Below, one piece after another: positions 19,316 to 28,852 of a stretch of DNA of 64,000 nt. The DNA lies in NCBI GenBank assembly GCA_002841395.1, contig PGZM01000001.1, positions 424,089 through 488,088 of the forward strand, in the 5' to 3' direction. Origin of the DNA: Firmicutes bacterium HGW-Firmicutes-9. Lineage in GTDB: Bacteria; Bacillota; Clostridia; Christensenellales; CAG-138. Every line of letters begins with the position of its first letter. The stretch's first letter is position 1. Both the position numbers and the translations under genes were made by a program. The notes beneath the pieces were generated by a model. That model saw nothing but the letters and a program-made list of their open reading frames with translations, was not told the origin of the DNA and searched no databases.

Positions 19316-20182
19316 ATGGCGCAGTTAATGCCAATTATTTATGCCGTGATTGCGCTTGGCGGATTGGGCATCCTGTTCGGGCTGGTGCTCGGCGTTGCGG
19401 ATAAGAAGTTTGCCGTCAAGGTAGACGAGCGCGTGAGCGCGGTTCGCGCGGTCGTCGCGGGCGCAAACTGCGGCGCGTGCGGCTATGCCGGATGCGACGC
19501 ATACGCAGAAGCGGTTGTCCGCGGAGAAGCGAATGCAAATGCCTGCACGCCCGGCGGCGTGAAGACGGTCAAGGCCATCGCCGAGATCATGGGGGTCAAT
19601 GCGGACGCGCAGGAACAGATGGTGGCGCGCGTGCGCTGCCAGGGAACCTGCGATCGCGTGACGCAACGTTATGACTACACCGGCGTGCACAATTGCCGTG
19701 CGGCAAGCGGCATCGCCGGCGGCCCCAGCTCCTGCGAGTTCGGCTGCGTCGGCTTTGGCGAGTGTGAATCCGTCTGCGCGTTTGGCGCGATCAAGATGGT
19801 CGACGGAATCGCCGTGATCGATGACAACGTTTGCACCGGCTGCGGCATGTGCGTAGAAGTCTGCCCGCGCAACATCATCAAGATGATGCCTGCGGATCAG
19901 ACGATCGTCGTGATGTGCCGCAATGAGGCCATCGGACGCATCGCAAAAAATCAATGTAAAACAGCTTGTATCGGCTGCAAACGCTGCGAAAAGGCATGCC
20001 CGACCGAATCCATCAAGGTTGTCAACGGTGTCGCCATCATCGATGAAACCACATGCACCCGCTGCGGCGCGTGTGTGCCCGTCTGCCCGATGCACTGTAT
20101 CGTGAACTTCTACGAGCGGGATTTGGAAGGCGAAGCGGCCGCGACCAAACAGGCGAAGCTGCTGGAGATCGAAATTCCGTAA
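19316..20182 (+). CDS. rnfB: Electron transport complex subunit RnfB
   Basis: ANCGACGYAGCDAYAEAVV; several 4Fe-4S motifs (CTGCGMCVEVCP, CIGCKRCEKACP, CTRCGACVPVCP). Confidence 0.96.
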   Translation: MAQLMPIIYAVIALGGLGILFGLVLGVADKKFAVKVDERVSAVRAVVAGANCGACGYAGCDAYAEAVVRGEANANACTPGGVKTVKAIAEIMGVNADAQEQMVARVRCQGTCDRVTQRYDYTGVHNCRAASGIAGGPSSCEFGCVGFGECESVCAFGAIKMVDGIAVIDDNVCTGCGMCVEVCPRNIIKMMPADQTIVVMCRNEAIGRIAKNQCKTACIGCKRCEKACPTESIKVVNGVAIIDETTCTRCGACVPVCPMHCIVNFYERDLEGEAAATKQAKLLEIEIP

Positions 20183-20199
20183 GCAACGAATCATCAAAC

Positions 20200-20230
20200 A
20201 AAAAGATCCGCCGTTCGGCGGATCTTTTTT
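20200..20230 (+). terminator. Rho-independent terminator, rnf operon
   Basis: AAAGATCCGCC-GTTC-GGCGGATCTTTTTTTT. Confidence 0.85.
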
Positions 20231-20244
20231 TGTTTTGCTTCAGC

Positions 20245-21552
20245 TTATTCTTTGCTCTGGTCGTTTTGCTCTACAGTTTTATCTACTTCTTCCGGTGACG
20301 CAACTGCAGCCGCAGCAGCCTTCTTGCGACGCTTGGCTTTCACGATCAGGACAATCACCGTTGTGACAATCGCGATGAACACTAGCCCGATCGCCGCTAC
20401 CACCTTGATTGCATTGTAGAACGGCATACTGGAGGTGGCACTGAAAAAGTATTTCACAGGTCCCCAGCTCTGCGGGGTGTTATAGTCGCTGTAGCGCACG
20501 TGGATGGTCTCGTAATCCCGCACGTTGTGCTCCGAGAAACGGAACAACCGCACGCCGCGGATATCATCCGAACCATAGCTGGTATAGCTGCTGCCGGGTG
20601 CGTTTGCGATATCGATGCCATCGACGCTGCCGATGAAGGAGTTGATGTGGTCATGCCCGTTGACGGTCAGGAACACATCACCGTTGGCGAGATACGCGTC
20701 AAACAGGCCGTGATTCTCGCTGGAGGGGCAGGGGGCTTCGTTGACCTCGCCGTCAAACAGCGCGGTCTCGTTTGGCACATAATACTTGCCCTTGCCAACG
20801 CCGACGCCCTTTAGCGCACCTTTGGTGCCCTTTGGCACTTCGGTCAACAGCTGATAGACTTCCGGCACAGGTATATGGCAAAACGCGATAGAGGGCAGTG
20901 CCTGGCTGTCGTTTGCGATGCGGAATGCCGCGCTTTGCTCGTTGTACCATGCAACCTGCTCGGCATCGACGGTGTCGTAGTCCCCGTTTGCGATGTAGGA
21001 GCCGGAGTCGAAGAAGTAGAGCGCCATCGCGGGCTGGTCAGCGCCATCCGGATAAACAGGAACGACAAGCGCGCCATCCTCCGTGGAATACTGACCAAAT
21101 GATACGGCAAGGCAGTTGTCGTAGCTTTCGTAGATCTTCACCTGCTCGCGGATCGAAAGCGGGGCCTCGTAATCGTGGTTGCCGAACACAACGACAAACG
21201 GCGTGCCGGATGCCTCGACCGGCGCAAGCAGCGTGCGAAGCGTGTCCTCACAGTTCTTCGCGCCGTCGCCCATGCTCAATAAGGGGCTCGGTCCTTCCAA
21301 CTGATCGCCCAACAGAACGATCAGATCGGCGGGATAATCCTCCAACACGTGCGTTTCACCGCTGATGACAAGGCCGGTCGTGAACTGCGTATCCTGTAAG
21401 TCGGAGAGGATGAGAACGGTGAACTGTCCGTCGCCGCCAAAGCTTGCGCGCAGGCCGTTGTTCTCTTCGGCGTGTGCTCCTCCACTCATGGGGAGAAGGC
21501 AGACACCGAGCATCAACACAAGTAGGGCTAAGCCCAATAAACGTTTCTTCAT
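20245..21552 (-). CDS. Secreted, C-terminally membrane-anchored metallophosphoesterase
   Basis: Signal peptide; VLILSDLQDTQ, VLLGDQLEG, VVFGNHDYE, GHDH motifs; C-terminal TM followed by KAKRRKK. Confidence 0.85.
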   Translation of the reverse strand: MKKRLLGLALLVLMLGVCLLPMSGGAHAEENNGLRASFGGDGQFTVLILSDLQDTQFTTGLVISGETHVLEDYPADLIVLLGDQLEGPSPLLSMGDGAKNCEDTLRTLLAPVEASGTPFVVVFGNHDYEAPLSIREQVKIYESYDNCLAVSFGQYSTEDGALVVPVYPDGADQPAMALYFFDSGSYIANGDYDTVDAEQVAWYNEQSAAFRIANDSQALPSIAFCHIPVPEVYQLLTEVPKGTKGALKGVGVGKGKYYVPNETALFDGEVNEAPCPSSENHGLFDAYLANGDVFLTVNGHDHINSFIGSVDGIDIANAPGSSYTSYGSDDIRGVRLFRFSEHNVRDYETIHVRYSDYNTPQSWGPVKYFFSATSSMPFYNAIKVVAAIGLVFIAIVTTVIVLIVKAKRRKKAAAAAVASPEEVDKTVEQNDQSKE

Positions 21553-21558
21553 TTGTTA

Positions 21559-21587
21559 AATGTACGTCAAGTGGCAGTGCATGTCAA
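21559..21587 (-). promoter_or_regulatory. Strong sigmaA-like promoter, -10 6 nt from ATG
   Basis: Minus strand TTGACA-N17-TACATT-TAACAA-ATG. Confidence 0.7.
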
Positions 21588-21710
21588 GAACACAAGTAGT
21601 AGCAAAAGAAAAATCTACTCATCAGTAAGTGAACAATCGCAGGGTTCGGAATTATTTACGCTTAGACTTGTTGTAAAACCGCAGAAATACGCCCTGAATC
21701 AGCGAAAAAG

Positions 21711-21739
21711 TTGAATTTCCCGCCGCGATTCTGTACAAT
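21711..21739 (+). promoter_or_regulatory. SigmaA-like promoter
   Basis: TTGAAT-N17-TACAAT upstream of 21798. Confidence 0.6.
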
Positions 21740-21797
21740 GATTGAGCCGCGTATGAAATGCTCTGCGCGAAGACAAAAAGAATGTGAAGTAACATAT

Positions 21798-22250
21798 ATG
21801 GACTATCTGAAGGACCTTCTTGGAAACAGAATCTTAATCGCGGCGCTCGTTGGCTGGGCGATTGCACAGGTGGGCAAAGCGATTCTTTATACCATCGTCA
21901 ACAAGGAGTTTAAGTTTGAGCGACTTGTCGGCAGCGGCGGCATGCCGAGTTCGCATGCCGCGACGGTTTGCGCGTTGACCACCGCTGTTGCGATTCAATT
22001 CGGACTTGCGTCGTTTGAGTTTGCGATCTCGTTTGTGTTGACCTCCGTCGTGCTGCATGACGCGCGCGGTGTGCGTCAGGAGGCGGGTAAACAGGCGGTC
22101 ACTATCACCGCGATCATCGACCACCTGATCAAGGAAGGAACGATCATCGAGCTGCCGGAATGGGAGCTCAAGGAACTCATCGGCCACACACCGTTGCAGG
22201 TGCTGATCGGTTCCATCATCGGCATCGGGGTTGGTCTCTGGCTCGGATGA
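21798..22250 (+). CDS. Divergent PAP2 family protein (DUF212, YuiD-like)
   Basis: GSGGMPSSHAATVCALTTAV, VLHDARGVRQEAGKQA. Confidence 0.9.
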   Translation: MDYLKDLLGNRILIAALVGWAIAQVGKAILYTIVNKEFKFERLVGSGGMPSSHAATVCALTTAVAIQFGLASFEFAISFVLTSVVLHDARGVRQEAGKQAVTITAIIDHLIKEGTIIELPEWELKELIGHTPLQVLIGSIIGIGVGLWLG

Positions 22251-22274
22251 GCCGCGAAAGGAGCGCAGTTCATT

Positions 22275-22877
22275 ATGTGCGGTCGGTTTTACACGGATTT
22301 TGACGACGAACAGTACCGCGAAATGCTCGCGCTGCTGTATCTCAAAAGCGAGCTTGACGCGGGACTTCTGATGCTCAAAAACGGAGAAGTGTTTCCGACG
22401 GATACGGTTGCGGCGCTCGACGCCGCAGGTCCGCGCGCGATGCGTTGGGGCTTTGCGCGCTTTGACGGCAAAGGCAAGGTTATCAACGCCAGAAGTGAAA
22501 CCGCGCTGGAAAAGAACATGTTCCGCGCACCGATGATGACCAATCCGGGCTTGCCGCAAACTGGGCGTTGCCTGATTCCTGCGAGCGGTTATTTTGAATG
22601 GGAAACGCGCGAAAATCAAAAGATCAAATATAAGCTTCGCCCCGCAAAAGAGGGATTATTTACCTTCGCGGGGCTTTATCGATCCGAGGTGGGGCAGGAT
22701 ACGCCGGTGTTCGTGATTCTGACCGCACCTGCTTCCGGCGGGATTTCGTTTATCCACGATCGCATGCCGCTGATTCTTACACAGGAACAGCGGGAAGCCT
22801 GGCTAAATGACCCGACCAGCGCCGGCAAACTGCTGGAGGAAGGCGTGCAGGACATCGTCTACGAACCCGCGAGCTAG
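22275..22877 (+). CDS. SOS response-associated peptidase (SRAP/YedK/HMCES family)
   Basis: MCGRFYT with catalytic Cys2; NARSETA; RCLIPASGYFEWE. Confidence 0.95.
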   Translation: MCGRFYTDFDDEQYREMLALLYLKSELDAGLLMLKNGEVFPTDTVAALDAAGPRAMRWGFARFDGKGKVINARSETALEKNMFRAPMMTNPGLPQTGRCLIPASGYFEWETRENQKIKYKLRPAKEGLFTFAGLYRSEVGQDTPVFVILTAPASGGISFIHDRMPLILTQEQREAWLNDPTSAGKLLEEGVQDIVYEPAS

Positions 22878-22996
22878 TTTCGCAGTATGGCAAGCCGGAC
22901 AAATCGTGACAAGAAATGACAGGATGCACGGGCGCTGATTTGATAGGATATCCATGCAAGGGAAACAGGACAAGTAAGCAGACGAAGGAGAAGCAT

Positions 22997-23839
22997 ATGG
23001 AGCTGGTCGAGAGCCTGAACTACGCGCTGAAGCACATCGAAGAGCATCTGCTGGACGAGACAGACAGCGGAAAGGTCGCGAAACATGTCGGCCTCTCGCG
23101 GTTCTATCTGGAGCGTACGTTTGCGGCGTTGACCGGCATGAGCGTGAGCGAGTACATACGCGCGCGGCGCTTAACACTCGCGGCGCAGGAGCTCCTCACG
23201 CGCGAGGAGAAGGTGATCGATCTTGCGCTCAAGTATGGTTACGACACGCCGGAAAGCTTCACGAAGGCGTTCTCACGCTTCCATGGCGTAACCCCGACGA
23301 TGGCGCGCAGGATGAGCACGCTGCTTCGCTGCCAGAACCCCCTTGCGATATCGATCAAGATGGAGGGTGCAAATTTGATGAACTACAAGATGGAACAGAT
23401 GGACGCGTTCAAGGTGGTTGGCCTTGAGCAGAGCTTTCACATGGACTCAAGCCAGCAGGAGATTCCGAAATTCTGGCAAAACTTCTTCGAGAAGGGGTTG
23501 CAGCAGAAGATCGTTCCGATGTTCGGCATCTGCTTTGACGCGGACGCGAACGGGAACTTCCCGTACATGATCGCCGAAGTGCTCCAACCCGGGAAAGAAG
23601 TGCCGGAGGGAATGACGGTCCGCGAGCTCCCCGCGCTGCTCTGGGCGCGCTTTGCGTGCGTGGGTCCCATGCCGGGCGCGATTCAGGAGATCACACGACA
23701 GATTTACAGCGAGTGGCTGCCGACCAACGGCACCTATGAGGTCGCGGAGTATGTCGAAATCGAGATGTATTCCGACGGGGATGCTTCCTCAAAGGACTAC
23801 TACAGCGAGGTCTGGATTCCGGTCAAGAAAAAAGCCTGA
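22997..23839 (+). CDS. AraC-family regulator with GyrI-like effector domain
   Basis: HTH_18 (GLSRFYLERTFAALTGMSVSEYIRARRLTLAAQELL) plus GyrI-like C-terminus; SD aaggag. Confidence 0.92.
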   Translation: MELVESLNYALKHIEEHLLDETDSGKVAKHVGLSRFYLERTFAALTGMSVSEYIRARRLTLAAQELLTREEKVIDLALKYGYDTPESFTKAFSRFHGVTPTMARRMSTLLRCQNPLAISIKMEGANLMNYKMEQMDAFKVVGLEQSFHMDSSQQEIPKFWQNFFEKGLQQKIVPMFGICFDADANGNFPYMIAEVLQPGKEVPEGMTVRELPALLWARFACVGPMPGAIQEITRQIYSEWLPTNGTYEVAEYVEIEMYSDGDASSKDYYSEVWIPVKKKA

Positions 23840-23851
23840 TACGAACAAACA

Positions 23852-23886
23852 AAAACGGAACCGTTTTGAAACGGTTCCGTTTTTTT
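23852..23886 (+). terminator. Rho-independent terminator (bidirectional)
   Basis: AAAACGGAACCGTTT-TGA-AACGGTTCCGTTTTTTT. Confidence 0.85.
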
Positions 23887-23895
23887 GTGTGATGA

Positions 23896-25386
23896 TTATT
23901 TTGCTCTGCCGTACATCCGCGTCATGCAGCGAATCTTTTCGATCAACTCATCGGTGATTTCACCGGATAGCAGACGCCATTTCCAGTTGTTTCCACCAAG
24001 CGTACCGGGGATATTCATCCGCGTATCCTTACCAAAACCGAGATAGTCCTGCACTTGCGCGATAAACAGGTCCGCAACCGAACCCATGCCGCCGCGCAGC
24101 ATACCCCAGACATAGCCTTCTTGTTCGTTAAGCCCGAGATAACGCACAGAGAATGCTGCGTCATCGGGTTTTACCTCGTTAAACCACGACGCGACGGTCG
24201 TGTTGTCATGCGTGCCCGCATAGCAGACGCAATGCCGATTGTAGGTGTGCGGCAGGTAGTTGCTTGGTTCGCGTGCGTCAAAGGCGAACTGGAGCACCTT
24301 CATGCCGGGGAAACCGCTGGCCTTGAGCAGATGCCGCACCTCGTCGGTCAGGAAGCCCAGATCTTCTGCAATGATCTCAAACGTGGGGAATTCGGCTTTC
24401 AGCAGCTCGACAAAGCTCTCACCGGGGCCTTTAACCCACACGCCTTCCCGCGCGGTTTCGGCAGACGCATCTACGCTCCAATAGGACGAAAGTCCGCGGA
24501 AATGATCGATGCGCACGCAGTCGAACAAGGTGCTTGCAGAGCGCATGCGGCGCATCCACCAGGCATAGCCGGTGTTCTTCATATAATCCCAGTCGTAAAT
24601 CGGGTTGCCCCAAAGCTGTCCATCGGCCGAAAAGTAGTCCGGTGGAACACCGGCCACGCAACGCGGGCGACGTTCTTCGTCCAGCTGAAACTCCTGTGGC
24701 GCACTCCAGACGTCTGCGGAGTCAAGCGGAACATAGATCGGCAGATCGCCCATGATCTGGATGCCGCGCTCGTTTGCATAGGCACGCAGCCGCGACCACT
24801 GCTGATAGAACAGATATTGTACATATTGATAGAAGCGTATGCTATCGCCTAAGCGTTCCCGCGCGGCCTGCAGCGCGCCTTCTTCACGCATACGGAGTTC
24901 ATAAGGCCACTTTTCCCATGCGACGCCGCCGTTTTCGTCCTTGAGTGCCATAAAGAGCGCATAGTCGTTGAGCCACTCGGCGTTTTCCGCCGCGAACTGA
25001 TCCAGCGCCTGCAAGCGCTCCCAGTTCTCCTTTGCGCGCCAAAATGCCGCGCGAAGCACGGGGAAACGCTGCACGAAGATCGTGCCGTAGTCTACCTGAC
25101 GATCGCCATAACTCCACTGAATGGAGGCGATCCAGTCGCGATCCAGGAGGCCTTCGTCACAGAGCGTGTCGAGGTCGACGAAATACGGGTTTCCAGCAAA
25201 CGCAGAAAACGACTGATACGGCGAATCGCCATAGCTCGTCGGACCCAGCGGCAGTACCTGCCAATAGCGCTGACCCGCGCGCTCCAACTGATCGACAAAA
25301 TCATACGCAGCCTTCCCGAACGTGCCAATGCCGTACGGGGAAGGGAGCGATGAGATATGCATCAAAATACCGGAAGATCGTTTCAT
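23896..25386 (-). CDS. malQ: 4-alpha-glucanotransferase
   Basis: RSSGILMHISSLPSPYGIGTFG; YWQVLPLGPTSYGDSPYQSFSAFAGNPYFVDL; GDLPIYV; CVRIDHFRGL; IIAEDLG. Confidence 0.96.
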   Translation of the reverse strand: MKRSSGILMHISSLPSPYGIGTFGKAAYDFVDQLERAGQRYWQVLPLGPTSYGDSPYQSFSAFAGNPYFVDLDTLCDEGLLDRDWIASIQWSYGDRQVDYGTIFVQRFPVLRAAFWRAKENWERLQALDQFAAENAEWLNDYALFMALKDENGGVAWEKWPYELRMREEGALQAARERLGDSIRFYQYVQYLFYQQWSRLRAYANERGIQIMGDLPIYVPLDSADVWSAPQEFQLDEERRPRCVAGVPPDYFSADGQLWGNPIYDWDYMKNTGYAWWMRRMRSASTLFDCVRIDHFRGLSSYWSVDASAETAREGVWVKGPGESFVELLKAEFPTFEIIAEDLGFLTDEVRHLLKASGFPGMKVLQFAFDAREPSNYLPHTYNRHCVCYAGTHDNTTVASWFNEVKPDDAAFSVRYLGLNEQEGYVWGMLRGGMGSVADLFIAQVQDYLGFGKDTRMNIPGTLGGNNWKWRLLSGEITDELIEKIRCMTRMYGRAK

Positions 25387-25417
25387 AACTCACACCGATT
25401 CTTACAAATTTCGTTTC

Positions 25418-25445
25418 ATTATATCGTGTTTTGCCCGTTGTGCAA
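25418..25445 (-). promoter_or_regulatory. Candidate promoter of malQ
   Basis: Minus strand TTGCAC-N16-TATAAT. Confidence 0.55.
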
Positions 25446-25512
25446 GGATAAATGCACAATTGGAACCAAGGGAGTGCAAATTACTCCCGAACCGGTGAAC
25501 ACATCAGGTTGT

Positions 25513-26355
25513 TTAGCCCTTTACCGCACCCTCGACCACGCCTTTGATGATGTATTTCTGCGCGGTGAGGTAGAAGACGACGATGGGCGTGATGCTGATG
25601 ACGATCAGCGCCATGACCGCACCCAGATCCACATGCCCGTAGCTGCCCTGCAGATATTGGATGTGAATCGGGATTGTCTTATACTTCGTGCGATCGAGCA
25701 CGAGGTAGGGCAGCAGGTAGTCGTTCCAAATCCACATGATCTCCAGTACGCCCACAGAGATCAATACGGGTTTGAGCATCGGAAATACGATCAGGAAGAA
25801 TGTCCGGACGGGACCGCATCCGTCGATTGCAGCGGCTTCCTCAATCTCCAGCGGAATGCCTTTGACAAAGCCTGCAAACATGAATACCGCAAGCCCCGCG
25901 CCGAAACCGAGGTAGATCACTGGAATCGTAAACGGCGAATCCAGATGCAGGGTGTTCGCGGTTTTCGCGAGGGTGAACATGACCATCTGGAACGGCACGA
26001 CCATCGAGAACACACACAGGTAATAGACAATCCGCGCAAAGATACTGTTCACGCGGGAGATATACCAGGCGGCCATCGATGTGCAGACAAGAATCAGCGC
26101 GGCGGACGAGATCGTGATCAACAGGCTGTAGCCTGCGGACTTGAGAAACGGGTATTCGCCGACGTTGATGCCGTTGACGTAGTTGTCCGCACCTGTGAAT
26201 GACTGCTCAGTCGGAAAAGCGAAGGTCTCGGTGTTGATTGCGGAGTTGGTCTTAAAGGAGTTCATCAGCACGGTAAAGATCGGCATCAGATAGATGATGC
26301 AGATTACTACGAAGAGAACCGACAGTATTGTTTTTCTGACGTGATCGCGTTTCAT
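25513..26355 (-). CDS. Carbohydrate ABC transporter permease (MalG-like)
   Basis: EAAxxDG motif EIEEAAAIDGCGP; C-terminal KGVVEGAVKG. Confidence 0.93.
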   Translation of the reverse strand: MKRDHVRKTILSVLFVVICIIYLMPIFTVLMNSFKTNSAINTETFAFPTEQSFTGADNYVNGINVGEYPFLKSAGYSLLITISSAALILVCTSMAAWYISRVNSIFARIVYYLCVFSMVVPFQMVMFTLAKTANTLHLDSPFTIPVIYLGFGAGLAVFMFAGFVKGIPLEIEEAAAIDGCGPVRTFFLIVFPMLKPVLISVGVLEIMWIWNDYLLPYLVLDRTKYKTIPIHIQYLQGSYGHVDLGAVMALIVISITPIVVFYLTAQKYIIKGVVEGAVKG

Positions 26356-27273
26356 TTACTGCTGCATCTCCTTTCTGCGTGTTGCCGAGAACTGGATCAG
26401 CGCAATCGCCGCGACGAGTACGAAGAAGAGCACGGCTTTAGCTTGCCCCGTGCCGCGTGAATTTGCATTGAGATAGAACGTGTTATAGATGTTCAGCGCG
26501 AGCATTTCGGTGGATCGAATCACCGTGCCGTCCGCCATGAAGACGAACGGTTGTCCGCCGTTGAGCACATAGTTTTGATCGAATAGTTTGAAGGAGTTGG
26601 TGAGCGTTAGAAACGTACAGATCGTGATCGCTGGCATGATCGTTGGAATCGTGATGTGCCAGAGCGTATGCCAGCCGTTCGCGCCGTCGATCTTGGAGGC
26701 CTCGATCAAATCGCCCGGCACGGACTGCAGACCCGCGATATAGATGATCATCATATACCCGATCTGCTGCCACGCCATGAGGATGATCAGTCCCCAGTAG
26801 CCGTATGTGGTGCTCAGCACGATCGACGTGCCGTATCGCGAGAGAATGCCGCTGAATATCATTGACCAGATGTAGCCGAGCACGATGCCGCCGATGAGGT
26901 TTGGCATGAAGAACACCGTGCGGAAGGAGTTGGAGCCCTTGATGCCGCGCGTGAGCGCGTAAGCAACGGCAAACGCGAGCACGTTGATGACGATCAGCGA
27001 TACGATCGCGACCAGGACGGTGTATTTGAACGCATAGACAAAGCTTGCGTCTTTGAACGCCTTGATATAGTTGTCTAAGCCGATCCATCGCGCATTTGAG
27101 GTTGTTGTAAAACGGCAGAAAGAGAGATAAATTCCTTTTCCGAATGGATAGACAAAGCCGATGCAGAATGCCACGAACGTCGGCAAAAGAAACAGTGGAA
27201 ACATACGCTGAATCGGGCGTCGGATCAGCGTGGCGCTGAGTGCGGAGTTGGTTGATTTGGTTCTGCGCTTCAT
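26356..27273 (-). CDS. Carbohydrate ABC transporter permease (MalF-like)
   Basis: LIEASKIDGANGWHTLWHITIPTIMP. Confidence 0.93.
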   Translation of the reverse strand: MKRRTKSTNSALSATLIRRPIQRMFPLFLLPTFVAFCIGFVYPFGKGIYLSFCRFTTTSNARWIGLDNYIKAFKDASFVYAFKYTVLVAIVSLIVINVLAFAVAYALTRGIKGSNSFRTVFFMPNLIGGIVLGYIWSMIFSGILSRYGTSIVLSTTYGYWGLIILMAWQQIGYMMIIYIAGLQSVPGDLIEASKIDGANGWHTLWHITIPTIMPAITICTFLTLTNSFKLFDQNYVLNGGQPFVFMADGTVIRSTEMLALNIYNTFYLNANSRGTGQAKAVLFFVLVAAIALIQFSATRRKEMQQ

Positions 27274-27366
27274 GGCGACCTCCCTTGGTGCTATGTGCAG
27301 AATGGGGGCGAGCACTTTCACTCGCCCCCGCAGAGTCAGACCAGGATTTGTTAACTGTGGTTGGAG

Positions 27367-28716
27367 TTATTGCGCGGCATACTGGGTTGCCCAGCCCTGC
27401 ACAAACGCGGAGACCACATCGTCCCAGCTTCCGCCCGCAGAGTACTGCGTCATAGCTGCGACAACGCCTGCGCGCCACGTGTCCACATTGGGCGTGTAGT
27501 TGAACGCCCAAGTCACGACGTACTTGCCTGCGGCAAGCTGCGCGTTTGCATCGTTGAAGAACACGTTGGTGGATTCCTTCGCGGCCTTGAACGGGATGGG
27601 TCCAAACTGCTCGGCCATCATCGTGGTGCCCTCGTCAGAGGTGACAACCCAGTAGAGGAAGTCGAGCGTCGCCTGGATGTCTTCCGGTGCTGCCTGCGAG
27701 TTCACCGCCCACATATTTTCGGTGCCGGCGCAAACCGCAGCATTTTCTTCACCGGGAACGCCGCAATAGATCGGAATCATCGCGAGGCTGTCCGGGCTCA
27801 TGCCAAACTTCGTGGTGAGGTTGCTGTATTCCCAGGAACCATTCTGGTAGAACACGGCATTGCCTTCGCCGAATTCGGCTTCCGCCTGATCGCCGGTTGC
27901 GCTTGCAAGCTGGGTCGGGTCGGTTGCGGAGTTGTTGATGTAGAGATCCCAGATGTTCTTGAAGTTTTCCATGTATTTGCCGGTGATGGTCGCGGGCTGC
28001 GCGGTCACACCGTCATCACGGAACTCATAGAACAGCGGCATGTTGGCAAGGTGGCCGGAGAAACGCCAGCTGGAGGAGCCGTCCATACCGGAGGAGGTGA
28101 AGGCGTCAAAGCCCAGCTCCGCCGCACGCGCATGGATGTCTTCCACGACGGCTTTGAGGGAGGCAAAGTCGGTAATTTCGGAGAGAGAGTGACCAGCCTG
28201 CTCAAGCAGGGAGGTGTTGACGATGATGCCGAAGCACTCATAGCAGTAACCAAGGCAAGCCACTTCGCCGGTTTCTTTGAAGAGGTTGAAGTCATTGGTG
28301 GTCTGCTCGGCGTAGACTTTCGTGCCGGCAAAGTCATAGAGGAAGTCGCTCCACGTATCAAGACCGGCTTTGTTGCCGCACTGGAACAGCGTCGGCGCGG
28401 ATGCGCCCTTGTCCATTTCGGCGGTCAGGGTCTCGGAATAGGTGCCGGAGGCAGCGGTGACAACGGTGACAGGCACGCCGGTCATTTCGGTATATTGCGC
28501 GGCGAGCGCCTGCCATGCGGCATCGGCTTCAGGCTTGAAGTTGAGATAGTATACCTTGCCGTCAGCGGCAGGCATCTCCGCGGCAGGAGCTTCCGCGGCG
28601 GGGGCTGCGGGTTCTGCTGCGGGTTCCTCCGCAGCGGGGGCGGGCGTGGCGGGGGTGCATGCAAAGCACGCAAACGCCATCACGGCAACCAGAATCAGAG
28701 CAAATAGCTTTTTCAC
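27367..28716 (-). CDS. Carbohydrate ABC transporter substrate-binding lipoprotein
   Basis: Lipobox LVAVMAFACFAC; Ala/Pro-rich linker; SBP type 1 fold features; GTG start with SD. Confidence 0.92.
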   Translation of the reverse strand: MKKLFALILVAVMAFACFACTPATPAPAAEEPAAEPAAPAAEAPAAEMPAADGKVYYLNFKPEADAAWQALAAQYTEMTGVPVTVVTAASGTYSETLTAEMDKGASAPTLFQCGNKAGLDTWSDFLYDFAGTKVYAEQTTNDFNLFKETGEVACLGYCYECFGIIVNTSLLEQAGHSLSEITDFASLKAVVEDIHARAAELGFDAFTSSGMDGSSSWRFSGHLANMPLFYEFRDDGVTAQPATITGKYMENFKNIWDLYINNSATDPTQLASATGDQAEAEFGEGNAVFYQNGSWEYSNLTTKFGMSPDSLAMIPIYCGVPGEENAAVCAGTENMWAVNSQAAPEDIQATLDFLYWVVTSDEGTTMMAEQFGPIPFKAAKESTNVFFNDANAQLAAGKYVVTWAFNYTPNVDTWRAGVVAAMTQYSAGGSWDDVVSAFVQGWATQYAAQ

Positions 28717-28749
28717 AAATCGTTCCTTCCCTTTCGTTTTGTATTCTCC

Positions 28750-28765
28750 AGAGCGAAACCGCTCT
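28750..28765. repeat. Inverted repeat between lacI-type gene and SBP gene
   Basis: AGAGCG-AAAC-CGCTCT perfect 6-bp arms, no adjacent T run. Confidence 0.5.
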
Positions 28766-28852
28766 TAGATTCCCAAATGTTCCAAGGTTGTTTGGTCGAT
28801 ATGCTGTTTCGGTGTCTATTGCCTTCTTTTCTTGTTCAGTTGTTGGGGGGTG

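Noticed and set aside
27361-28707. 448-aa plus-strand ORF
   Set aside because: Antisense shadow of the ABC substrate-binding protein gene
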